A stretch of DNA of 64,000 nucleotides. Source: DASUPK01 sp963695805 (GTDB lineage: Bacteria; Actinomycetota; Thermoleophilia; Solirubrobacterales; 70-9). Below the pieces are notes generated by a model. The model was not told where the DNA came from. It saw only the letters and a program-made list of their open reading frames with translations, and ran no database searches. Every line of letters starts with the position of its first letter. Positions within the stretch are counted from its first letter, which is position 1. Shown piece by piece: positions 21,546 to 29,603 of the stretch. The DNA lies in assembly GCA_963695805.1 (NCBI GenBank), contig CAVOHV010000006.1:1-64000 (forward strand). Direction: 5' to 3'. The position numbers and the translations under genes are program-made.

Positions 21546-23090
21546 ATGTCCGCGCTTCAGGAGGTCACGGTCGCTTCGTTCTCGCCGGAGCGCTTCGAGG
21601 CGCTGCTCGGTGACCGCTGGGAAGAGGTCGACGAGGCGATCGACGAAGCGCGGCGGCTGCTCAAGGGCAGGGTCGTCTGGCACCTGAACTCGACCGCGCG
21701 GGGAGGCGGGGTCGCGGAGCTGCTCCAGTCGCTCCTGGCCTACGCCCGGGGCGCCGGCGTCGACGTCCGCTGGATGACGATCTCCGGGAACCCGGACTTC
21801 TTCCGGGTGACAAAGCGGATCCACAACAACCTGCACGAGTCCAAGGGAGACGGTGGACCGCTGGGGCCGAAGGAGCGCGAGATCTACGAAGCGGGGCTGG
21901 CCGAGGCCGCCGACGAGCTCGTCGAGCTCGTCGAGCCCCGCGACGTGGTCTACATCCACGACCCGCAGCCTGCCGGTCTCGTCCCACACGTGAAGTCCGC
22001 CGACGTCAAGGTGATCTGGCGCTGCCACATCGGGGTGGACCGGCCCGGAGAGCTCACCCGGGCAGCCTGGGACTTCCTGCGGCCGTACGTGCAGGACGCC
22101 GACGCATACGTCTTCTCGCGCGAGCGCTTCGTCTGGGATGGACTCGACCGCGACCGGGTCTGGATCGTCCCACCCTCGATTGACGTGTTCTCCCCGAAGA
22201 ACCAGGAGCTCGACTCCGAGGCGGTGGGGGCGATCATCGCGGCGATCGGCCTACAGGACTCCGATGACGTGGGCCACGCCCTCTTCCGCCGCTTCGACGG
22301 CAGCGAGGCCCGCGTCACTCGCCGCGCGGACCTGATCCAGGACGGGCCGGTCCCCGAGGGCGCGCCGCTGATCAGCCAGGTCTCGCGCTGGGACCGGCTC
22401 AAGGACCCGGTCGGCGTGCTCCGCAGCTTCTCCGAGTACATGGAGGTCGACGGCTCCCATCTGCTCCTGGCCGGTCCATCGGTGGCCGACGTCTCGGACG
22501 ACCCGGAGGGGGCTGAGGTCCTCGCCGACGTCACCTCCCATCGCGATCAGCTTCCCGTCGAGAAGCGAGCCCGGGTCCATCTCGCCTCACTGCCCATGGA
22601 CGACAGCGAGGAGAACGCCGCGATGGTGAACGCGATCCAGCGGCGCTCCGACGTGGTCGTGCAGAAGAGCCTGGCGGAGGGCTTCGGGCTCACCGTCGCC
22701 GAGGCGATGTGGAAATCGAGGCCGATGGTGGCCAGCCGTGTCGGCGGGATCCAGGATCAGATCGAGGACGGCGTCTCCGGGGTCCTGATCGACGACCCCA
22801 CCGACCTGGAAGCCGTAGCCCGCGCGGTCGATGGCTTCATCTCAGACCCGGAGCGGGCCGCCGAGTTCGGGAAGGCGGCCCACCAGCGCGTCCTGGACGA
22901 CTTCCTCGGCACCCGCAGCCTGGTCCGGTACATGCACTTGATCGAGAAGCTGCTCGGCAGGACTAACCGGGTCGCTCCTGGCTCCAGCCGCGGAAGGCGG
23001 CGAGCAAGCTCGTCGCGGGCCGCCGGCTCGAGGTCGTCCTCGGTGAGGCGGCCGGTCGCGGCGATCAGCAGCCGCATCTGCTCGACGTAG
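21546..23090 (+). CDS. treT: Trehalose synthase (TreT-like), GT4-type glycosyltransferase
   Basis: A protein of about 470 meaningful residues in the trehalose glycosyltransferring synthase group. Visible are WHLNSTARGGGVAELLQSLL, IHDPQPAGLVP, WRCHIGVDRP, SQVSRWDRLKDPVGV and the donor-site signature QKSLAEGFGLTVAEAMWK. It would join NDP-glucose and glucose to trehalose, a stress protectant. The frame runs to 23090, but the last about 40 residues (RRRASSSRAAGSRSSS...) are low-complexity antisense of the anti-sigma gene. The natural end lies near residue 475, so the 3' end is doubtful. Confidence 0.88.
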   Translation: MSALQEVTVASFSPERFEALLGDRWEEVDEAIDEARRLLKGRVVWHLNSTARGGGVAELLQSLLAYARGAGVDVRWMTISGNPDFFRVTKRIHNNLHESKGDGGPLGPKEREIYEAGLAEAADELVELVEPRDVVYIHDPQPAGLVPHVKSADVKVIWRCHIGVDRPGELTRAAWDFLRPYVQDADAYVFSRERFVWDGLDRDRVWIVPPSIDVFSPKNQELDSEAVGAIIAAIGLQDSDDVGHALFRRFDGSEARVTRRADLIQDGPVPEGAPLISQVSRWDRLKDPVGVLRSFSEYMEVDGSHLLLAGPSVADVSDDPEGAEVLADVTSHRDQLPVEKRARVHLASLPMDDSEENAAMVNAIQRRSDVVVQKSLAEGFGLTVAEAMWKSRPMVASRVGGIQDQIEDGVSGVLIDDPTDLEAVARAVDGFISDPERAAEFGKAAHQRVLDDFLGTRSLVRYMHLIEKLLGRTNRVAPGSSRGRRRASSSRAAGSRSSSVRRPVAAISSRICST

Positions 23091-23224
23091 GCGGTGCAGT
23101 GCTCGCAGCCCCGGATGTGCGCGTCGAAGCGGCGCCGGTCGCGGCGCGAGAGGCTGCCGTCGAAGTAGGCGGTGACGAGCTCGACGAGCTCCTGGCAGGC
23201 CATCTCCCGGCTGAAGAGCCTCAT
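22757..23224 (-). CDS. Zinc-finger anti-sigma factor (zf-HC2), frameshifted 3' end
   Basis: The reliable part is about 80 residues: MACQELVELVTAYFDGSLSRRDRRRFDAHIRGCEHCTAYVEQMR, with the HxxxCxxC zinc anchor that holds a partner ECF sigma factor. Removing one A at 23006/23007 restores the normal family end (LLAAFRGWSQERPG and a stop at 22963). As written, the frame runs on over the treT 3' end to 22757, which is not credible protein. The start overlaps the sigma gene stop (ATGA), so the two are coupled. No membrane helix is visible. Confidence 0.8.
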   Translation of the reverse strand: MRLFSREMACQELVELVTAYFDGSLSRRDRRRFDAHIRGCEHCTAYVEQMRLLIAATGRLTEDDLEPAARDELARRLPRLEPGATRLVLPSSFSIKCMYRTRLRVPRKSSRTRWWAAFPNSAARSGSEMKPSTARATASRSVGSSIRTPETPSSI

Positions 23225-23856
23225 GGCGTACCTCCGGCGATCTCCGGATTCAAGTAGCGCTCGAGCGCCGCGCGCACCCGGGAGCGGGCCCGGTGGAGCA
23301 GGACGCGCTGATTCCCGTCGGTGATCCCGAGAGCGTCCGAGACCTCCATCGGGGTCCAGCCGTCGACGTCTCGCAGCAGGATCACGTCGCGCTGGGTCTC
23401 GGGCAGCTCGTCGATCGCCATCTCGATCACCCCGAGCGTCTCGCTCTCCAGCAGCTTCTCCTGCGGCCAGGCCACCGGTGGCGCCGCCCAGGCCCCGGGG
23501 TGGGGGGAGTCCGGGCCGAAGAAGCGGTCCGGGTCGACCGACGGGTCCGGCTCATCGCTCGCCCCGGCCAGCGCCGAGAAGGGAACAATGCGGCCGTCCC
23601 TCTGGCCGCGGGTCTTGGCGCGGTTGGTGAGGATCCGGAAGAGCCAGGTCTTGAGGCTCGAGCGCTCCTCGAAGCGGTCGATCCCGTTGAGCACCGCCAG
23701 CCAGGTCTCCTGCACGACCTCCTCCGCGGTCGCGCGGTCGCGGACGTACATCTGCGCCACTCGCAGCATCGTCGCTCCGTAGCGGTCGATCAATTCCACA
23801 AAGGCCGACTCGTCGCCTTCGCGAAGTCGCTGGACCAGTTCATGGTCTTCAGTCAT
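23221..23856 (-). CDS. ECF-type RNA polymerase sigma factor
   Basis: A 211-residue sigma-70 family group 4 factor. Region 2 spans about 20-90 (VELIDRYGATMLRVAQMYVRD, ATAEEVVQETWLAVLNGIDRFEERSSLKTWLFRI). A Pro/Asp-rich linker follows, then region 4 at about 140-195 (ELPETQRDVILLRDVDGWTPMEVSDALGITDGNQRVLLHRARSRV). The downstream coupled zf-HC2 protein is the likely anti-sigma, so the pair responds to an unknown, perhaps redox, signal. Confidence 0.93.
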   Translation of the reverse strand: MTEDHELVQRLREGDESAFVELIDRYGATMLRVAQMYVRDRATAEEVVQETWLAVLNGIDRFEERSSLKTWLFRILTNRAKTRGQRDGRIVPFSALAGASDEPDPSVDPDRFFGPDSPHPGAWAAPPVAWPQEKLLESETLGVIEMAIDELPETQRDVILLRDVDGWTPMEVSDALGITDGNQRVLLHRARSRVRAALERYLNPEIAGGTP

Positions 23857-24018
23857 CTGGCGGGCCGCACGGTTACAGCTTTGCCGCCGCCGCGCCGCAG
23901 GCTTAGGACCGCTTCAGCTCCGCGGCGAGACACTCCTGCCATGGCTGGCGCTGGCGATTGTGGCCCGATGCGCCCGCTCACCCTGAGGACCCGCGGACAC
24001 TGACAAGGATCAGCGCCA

Positions 24019-24090
24019 TGGGCGCGGCTGGGATCGAACCAGCGACCTCTCCCGTGTGAGGGGAGCGCTCTCCCGCTGAGCTACGCGCCC
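24019..24090 (-). tRNA. tRNA-Val(CAC)
   Basis: The minus strand folds into a complete cloverleaf: acceptor GGGCGCG/CGCGCCC, D-arm GCTC...GAGC, anticodon arm CTCCC-CTCACAC-GGGAG (anticodon CAC), T-arm GCTGG-TTCGATC-CCAGC, discriminator A. The CCA end is not encoded. Confidence 0.95.
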
Positions 24091-24139
24091 GGGGGAGGGG
24101 ATGATATGTGCGAGGGGGCCCCGCAGGCGAAGCCGAGGA

Positions 24140-24159
24140 GCCACCCGTTTTGCGGTGGC
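24140..24159 (-). terminator. Hairpin after the MMPL gene
   Basis: gccacc and ggtggc pair around cgttttgc directly after the transporter stop codon on the minus strand. There is no T-run, so it is a weak candidate. Confidence 0.35.
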
Positions 24160-26419
24160 CTAGGCGGAGACCTGAGCGGTGGGCGTCTCCGCCTCCATCT
24201 CAGGGTCGCCCTCGACCTTCAGGTCCGGCAGCGCCCGGCCGAGCCAGCGCGGCAGGTACCAGTTGCGCTCACCGGTCAGCTCGAGGAGGCCGGGCATGAT
24301 CAGTAGGACGACCAAAGCGTCGATCGCCACCGACACTGCTAGGCCGATCCCGAACTGCTTGACGACCGGGTCGCCGTTGAGCACGAAGCTGAAGAAGACG
24401 GCGAACATGATCGTCGCCGCTGCAGCGATCACCCGGCCCGCGTTGACGAGGCCCGCCCTGACAGCCTCGCTGTTGTCCGCGCCGCCTTGATGGCGCTCGG
24501 TGATCCGCGAGACCAGGAACACCTGATAGTCCATCGAGAGGCCGAACAGGATCGCGAACATCATCAGTGGCACATAGCTGACCACCGGCATCTCGTTGTC
24601 CACGCCGATCAGCGACAGCGCGAACCCCTTCTCGAACACCGCGGTCAGGATCCCGTAGGCGGCGGCGACCGCGAGCAGGTTGATCAGCGCCGAGACCAGC
24701 GGCACGAGCACCGTGCGGAAGGCCAGGGTGAGCAGGAGGAAGCTGAGCACCACCACGATCCCGATCACGAGGAAGAGCTTGTCGCCGATCTTGGTCGCCA
24801 GGTCGATGTTGCTGGCTGTGGTTCCGCCTACATAGGCGGTCAGCCCGGCACCCTGGGTGGCCTCCGGGATCGTCTTGTCGCGGAGGTGGTTGACCAGATC
24901 CTGGGTCGCGTAGGCCGACGGCGAGGTCTTGGGGGTGACCGAGAAGACCGCGGCGGTGCCGCTCTTGTCAGTCGCGGCGGGAGTCACGGACTGGACGTTG
25001 CCCTGCTTCGAGATCTCTTGCTCGAGGTGGACCAGGCGGGTATCGCCCGCCGGCGTGGTGGCCACCTGCGCCGGCACGCCCTGTGCCTCTTCGCTCTGCG
25101 CGTCCTGCGGGGAGGGCGTTGTCAGAGGCTGGCCGGTGACGTTCACTGCGATCAGCAGCGGACCGTTGGTGCCCACGCCGAACCCCTCGGTTAGAGCGTC
25201 GTAGGCCTGGCGCTCAGTGGTGTCCTCGGGCAGCTGTCCGAAGTCCTCCGCGCCCAGTCGGAGATCGAGTGCGGGAACCGCGAGCAAGCCAAGCACCACG
25301 ATCCCGGTTACGGCAGCGACGACGGGATGATTGCGGATCGCGCCGGCCCACCTGAACCAGCCTCCCTGGTGGTCCGCATCGTGCTTGCGCTTGCCGAAGC
25401 GGAACGGCAGTTTGAGGATTCGCCTGCCGAGCAGGCCGAGGACCGCGGGGAGGAACGTGATCGCGGCAATGACCGCCGTGGCGACGACAATCGCCGTCGT
25501 GTAGCCGAGCGAGCGGACCAGGGGAATGCCGCTGAAGTAGAGGCAGAGCAGGGCGATGATCACGGTGCATCCGGCGAAGACGACAGCCGAGCCCGAGGTG
25601 CCGATGGAACGAGCGATCGATTCGTCGGGTTCCACTCCCTCCTCCAGGAACCGCAGGTGCCGGCTCATGATGAACAGGGAGTAGTCGGTCCCTACCGCAA
25701 GCCCGAGCATTATTGCCAGCGTTGGGGCGATGGACGGGACGTCGATCGCGTTTCCCGCCAGCCCGACGATGGCCAGGCCGCAGGCTAGGGCGACGATCGC
25801 GGTCGTCACCGGCAACGGTGCGGCGACGAAGGTGCGGAAGGCGAACAGCAGGATGATCAGGGCGGCGAGAACCCCGATGATCTCGCTCAGTCCGGTGCTG
25901 GGGCTGGAGAGCTGCTGGCCGAGGTACCCGCCAGCGGAGACCTTGATGCCCGCATCGCGGGCAGGCTGGGCCGCATCGAAGACGCTGTTCGCCTCGTCGT
26001 CGTCGAGGTCGCCGGATGACACCTTGAGGGCCACGGCGAGGTAGGCGATCTTGCCGTCCTTCGTGATCTGTGCCGCGCCCTGCTGATCGAAGGGGCTCAC
26101 CACAGACTGCACGTACTGGTTCTCGGAGAGGGACTTCGCCGTCGACTCGACAGCCTGCATGTTCTGCCCCTGCGCGAGCGAGCTGCCCGACTGCAGGACG
26201 ATCGGCACGCTGCCGTTGGCCTGCTCGGGCAGCTTGTCGTTCGAGCAGGTCCGTTGCCGACTGGGAGCCCGTTCCCGGGAGCGTCGTGTTGTCGATCTCA
26301 GGCCTGCCGACGGAGTTCGCAATGACCACAAGCCCGATCGCGATCACAATCCAGGCTGCAACGACCCAGGGGGCCCTCCGCGCGGCGAAGCCGCCAACCT
26401 TTTGCAAAAGGGCGCTCAT
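24160..26419 (-). pseudogene. MMPL-family transporter with a frameshift near the N-terminus
   Basis: About 750 residues when joined. The start is MSALLQKVGGFAARRAPWVVAAWIVIAIGLVV at 26419 with GGAGAAGG before it. After SQSATDLLE (about 26250) one extra C shifts the frame; the rest (KLPEQANGSVPIVLQ... to 24160) is open and complete. It has two blocks of six membrane helices and two extracytoplasmic domains, the normal RND/MMPL plan. Such proteins export lipids or hydrophobic compounds by proton motive force. It could be a true pseudogene or a sequence error. It is divergent from pdxH. Confidence 0.85.
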
Positions 26420-26538
26420 TGCCCACCTTCTCCCTTCATCGCGATTCTTGCTCAAACGGGCGCGGCGACCGGCACGCCCTGCATGCTCTCAACTCCGTCG
26501 GTCCGAGAATTGAATTTTTCGTTCGACTCGACATCTCA

Positions 26539-27156
26539 GTGAGCCCACGTCGTTCCGAAAACCCGCCCCTTGATCGCGAGCACTTGATTGATGACCCGCT
26601 CGAGCAGTTCGCCAAGTGGTTCGAGGAGGCCCGGGCCGTCGTGCCCTTGGCGGAGGCCATGACCCTTGCGACGGTCAATACCGATGGCGGGCCGAACGCG
26701 CGGATGGTGCTGCTCAAGGGTTTCGGACCTGAGGGGTTCCGATTCTTCAGCAACTACGAGAGCGCCAAGGGCGAGGAGCTGACGGCGAGCCCACGGGCGG
26801 CGCTGGTCATCTACTGGCGCGAGCTCGACCGTCAGGTTCGCATCAGGGGCGAGGTCGAGCGGCTCCCGGCCGAGGAGTCGGACGCCTACTTCGCGAGCCG
26901 GCCCCGCGACAGCCAGCTCGCCGCCGCCATCTCGCCACAGAGCCGCCCTATCGAGCGTGAGGAGCTGGAGCGGCGATATGAGGATCTGACGCGCGAGCTG
27001 GGCGATGCGGACGTACCTCGCCCCGATCATTGGGGCGGGTACCTGCTCCGCCCGGACGTGATCGAGTTCTGGCAGGGCAGGGAAAGCCGGATGCACGATC
27101 GCTTCGTCTATAGCCGCCGAGGGGACACCTGGCGGGTACAGCGGCTGGCTCCGTAG
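26539..27156 (+). CDS. pdxH: Pyridoxamine 5'-phosphate oxidase
   Basis: A 205-residue FMN-dependent PNPOx. It has DPLEQFAKWFEEA, MTLATVNTDGGPNARMVLLKGF, FFSNYESAKGEEL, the FMN-site segment RQVRIRGEVERL, SRPRDSQLAAAISPQS and the C-terminal EFWQGRESRMHDRFVYSR with the substrate-binding Arg and His. It oxidises pyridoxamine or pyridoxine phosphate to pyridoxal phosphate. GTG 26539 gives the normal family length, while the upstream frame extension is atypical. Confidence 0.93.
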   Translation: MSPRRSENPPLDREHLIDDPLEQFAKWFEEARAVVPLAEAMTLATVNTDGGPNARMVLLKGFGPEGFRFFSNYESAKGEELTASPRAALVIYWRELDRQVRIRGEVERLPAEESDAYFASRPRDSQLAAAISPQSRPIEREELERRYEDLTRELGDADVPRPDHWGGYLLRPDVIEFWQGRESRMHDRFVYSRRGDTWRVQRLAP

Positions 27157-27169
27157 CGATTTCCAATAC

Positions 27170-27184
27170 CCATACCGCATATGG
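27170..27184 (+). promoter_or_regulatory. TetR operator-like palindrome 1
   Basis: CCATACCGCATATGG has arms CCATA/TATGG with a 5-base centre. It lies 13 bases before a second, longer palindrome of the same pattern, upstream of the TetR gene. Confidence 0.6.
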
Positions 27185-27197
27185 TTTCTGAGACACT

Positions 27198-27214
27198 ACC
27201 ATATTGCATATGGT
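27198..27214 (+). promoter_or_regulatory. TetR operator-like palindrome 2
   Basis: ACCATATTGCATATGGT is a perfect 7-3-7 inverted repeat. It covers the ATG at 27210. Two such sites at the start of a TetR gene indicate autorepression. Confidence 0.65.
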
Positions 27215-27899
27215 TTCGTCAGAGAGACTCCAGCAGCAGCTCATCGACCAGGCGCTTGTCGGGTATGGAGCCGGAGAACCCCGTACGGCCCGGATGCCGT
27301 CCCCGCCGACCCAGGCCCGCGGATTCGAGAAGCGCGACCGGATCTATCGTGCGGCCATAGCGCGATTCCGTGCGGATGGCTTCGCGGCGACCAAGGTCGA
27401 TGACGTGATCGCTGATGCCGATGTCAGTTGGGCGACCTTCTTTCGTTACTACCCACGGAAGGGCGATGTTCTGATCGAGGCCGCGGCGCGCCACTTCCGC
27501 GATCATGTGCGACCGTCAGCCGAGGTCTCGCTCGCGGACCGGCGGCTGAAGATGAGCACAGTCGTTCGGCGGTTGCTCCTCAGCCTTCTTCGGCCGGCCG
27601 ACCTACCGCCCGCTCTTCACGGCGCGGCATTGCTCGAGATCTTCGCCAACCCTGACAGGTTCGCCGCCCTGGTTGGCGAGGCACCATCCCCACCTGTCAC
27701 CGTCCTGCTCGAGGAGGTGCTCGCCGAGGGGCAGAGGCGTGGCGAGGTTCGACGCGACCTTGACACGGCGGTCGCAGCCCTGACCGTGATCGCCGGAACT
27801 TCACTGATCGGGGCGCAGGCAGTCGCCGTCGGGATCGATCCCAGCGAGCCGGTGGCGGCTTCGTTGGAGATCAGTTGGCGAGGTATTGCCGCTACCTAG
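27210..27899 (+). CDS. TetR-family transcriptional regulator
   Basis: Up to 229 residues. The N-terminal helix-turn-helix domain (about 40-85) reads RDRIYRAAIARFRADGFAATKVDDVIADADVSWATFFRYYPRKGDVL, classic TetR. The C-terminal half is the all-helical ligand-binding and dimer domain. The ligand is unknown. The ATG at 27210 lies inside an operator-like palindrome, so a downstream ATG at 27294 (MPSPPTQARGFEKRD) may be the true start. Its target is probably its own promoter, and perhaps the flanking genes. Confidence 0.9.
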   Translation: MVSSERLQQQLIDQALVGYGAGEPRTARMPSPPTQARGFEKRDRIYRAAIARFRADGFAATKVDDVIADADVSWATFFRYYPRKGDVLIEAAARHFRDHVRPSAEVSLADRRLKMSTVVRRLLLSLLRPADLPPALHGAALLEIFANPDRFAALVGEAPSPPVTVLLEEVLAEGQRRGEVRRDLDTAVAALTVIAGTSLIGAQAVAVGIDPSEPVAASLEISWRGIAAT

Positions 27900-29242
27900 C
27901 TGAGGTCCGCCAGCTGGCGCTCCAGAAACCGCCGCTCGACCGGGTTGGTGGCTAGCTCAAGCGCCCTTTCGTAGGCCTCGATTGCCTCCTCTCTTCGTGC
28001 CGCGCGCCGGAGCAGGTCGGCGCGGGCGGACCAGAACGGCTGGTAGCCAGCGAGCTGCTCGGCGAGCGCCGGCTCGTCCATCAGCTCGAGGCCCCGTTCC
28101 GGGCCCTCCGCCATCGCCACGGCGGCCGCCCGGTTGAGCTCGATCACGGGGGAGGGCTGCACCCGGGCGAGGAGCCCGTACAGCGAGGCGATTCTCGCCC
28201 AGTCGGTCTCGGGCGCGCTCGCCGCCCGGGCGTGCTCGGCTGCGATCGCCGCCTGGAGGACGTAGGGCCCGGCGGGCCCGAGCCGGGAGGCGCGCTCGAG
28301 CACCCCGAGTCCGGTCTCGATCTCACGGCGGTCCCAGAGTGAGCGGTCCTGATCCTCCAGAAGGACCAGCTCGCCGGCGTCGTCGACCCGCGCCTCACGC
28401 CGCGAGTCCTGAAGCAGCATCAGCGCAAGCAGTCCGAGCGTCTCGGACTCGTCCGGCATCAGACGGGCCAGCGTCCCGGCGAGGCGGATCGCCTCCCCGG
28501 CGATCTCGCGGCGCACGAGGGCCTCGTCGGAGGTGGCCAGATAGCCCTCGTTGAAGATCAGATACAGCGAGGCCAGCACGGATTGCAGCCGGTCGGGAAG
28601 GTCGTGATCCGCTGGAACCTCGTAGGGGATCTTCGCCGTCTTGATCTTGCGCTTGGCCCGGACGAGGCGCTGGGCCATCGTCGGCTCGCTCACCAGGAAC
28701 GCCCGGGCGATCTCCGGTGTGGAGAGGCCTCCCAGGGTCCGCAGCGTGAGCGCGACCCGGGCCTCCGGCGCCAGGGCCGGGTGGCAACAGGTGAAGATCA
28801 GGCGCAGGCGATCGTCGGGGATCACGGGTGGCTCCTCGGGCTCGTCGTCCTCGACGGCCGGCGGCTCGAGCGCCTGCACCTCTTCGAGCTTCTCGGTGCC
28901 TCGGCGCTCGCGCCGCAGCCGGTCGATCGCCTTGTTCCGCGCTGTGGTGGTGATCCAGGCCCCGGGGTTGTCCGGGATGCCCCGCTCGGGCCACACCTGC
29001 ATCGCGACGATGAAGGCCTCCTGGACCGCGTCCTCGGCGAGGTCGAAGTCGCCGAGGACCCGGATCAGGGAGGCGATCGCCCGTCCCGACTCGCGGCGGA
29101 ACAGGCGATCGACCAGCTCAGGCGATGCCTCCAGCTCTACTGGGCGGTCGCTTCCTCGACGATGTTGCCGGCCTCGTCGAAGACCATCACAGGCCGGATC
29201 TCGATCGAGCCGAACTGCGCGCCGGGGATCTTCGCCGCCCAT
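27896..29242 (-). CDS. RNA polymerase sigma factor with DUF6596 (SigJ/ECF41-like type)
   Basis: The conserved protein starts near ELEASPELVDRLFRRESGRAIASLIRVLGDFDLAEDAVQEAF and has sigma regions 2 and 4 (to about residue 200). A long C-terminal TPR-like DUF6596 helical domain (about 215-440) follows, with FNEGYLATSDEALVRREIAGEAIRLA. Such sigma factors usually pair with YCII-domain proteins, as here: the YCII gene lies just upstream and overlaps. No ATG, GTG or TTG is found near the conserved start; the nearest is ATG 29242, inside the YCII gene, so translation may be coupled or use a rare codon. Confidence 0.88.
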   Translation of the reverse strand: MGGEDPRRAVRLDRDPACDGLRRGRQHRRGSDRPVELEASPELVDRLFRRESGRAIASLIRVLGDFDLAEDAVQEAFIVAMQVWPERGIPDNPGAWITTTARNKAIDRLRRERRGTEKLEEVQALEPPAVEDDEPEEPPVIPDDRLRLIFTCCHPALAPEARVALTLRTLGGLSTPEIARAFLVSEPTMAQRLVRAKRKIKTAKIPYEVPADHDLPDRLQSVLASLYLIFNEGYLATSDEALVRREIAGEAIRLAGTLARLMPDESETLGLLALMLLQDSRREARVDDAGELVLLEDQDRSLWDRREIETGLGVLERASRLGPAGPYVLQAAIAAEHARAASAPETDWARIASLYGLLARVQPSPVIELNRAAAVAMAEGPERGLELMDEPALAEQLAGYQPFWSARADLLRRAARREEAIEAYERALELATNPVERRFLERQLADLS

Positions 29243-29523
29243 TCGATCGCCTCGTCGAGGTCCTTGACGTCGAGGACATAGAAGCCACCGAGCTGCTCCT
29301 TGGTCTCGGCGAAGGGGCCGTCTATGACGCTCTGATCGCCCTCGCGCACCCGCACGGTCGTAGCCGTCTGTGTCGGGTAGAGCCCCTCTCCGGCCACCAG
29401 CACTCCCTTCTGATCCATCTCCTGGGTGACTGCTCCATACGCCTGGGCCATTTGCTCCTGCTGCTCGGGAGTCGCGCTCTCGCGCTGGCTCTCATCGCCG
29501 TAGATCGTGAACGCATACTTCAT
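29137..29523 (-). CDS. YCII-related / DGPF-domain protein
   Basis: A 128-residue YCII-domain protein: MKYAFTIYGDESQ, the typical DGPFAETKEQLGGFYVLDVKDLDEAIEWAAKIP (DGPF motif), and a RPVMVFDEA end. The fold is a dimeric ferredoxin-like barrel. The role is unknown, but it is repeatedly encoded beside DUF6596 sigma factors, as here, and probably modulates or senses for them. GGAGAAG precedes the ATG. Confidence 0.93.
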   Translation of the reverse strand: MKYAFTIYGDESQRESATPEQQEQMAQAYGAVTQEMDQKGVLVAGEGLYPTQTATTVRVREGDQSVIDGPFAETKEQLGGFYVLDVKDLDEAIEWAAKIPGAQFGSIEIRPVMVFDEAGNIVEEATAQ

Positions 29524-29603
29524 GTTCTTCTCCTTGTCTGAGCGGCGCGTATCGCCGCGTTCACCCTAACGACGAACCGCAGCGGGCCAGATCGACAGCG
29601 GAG

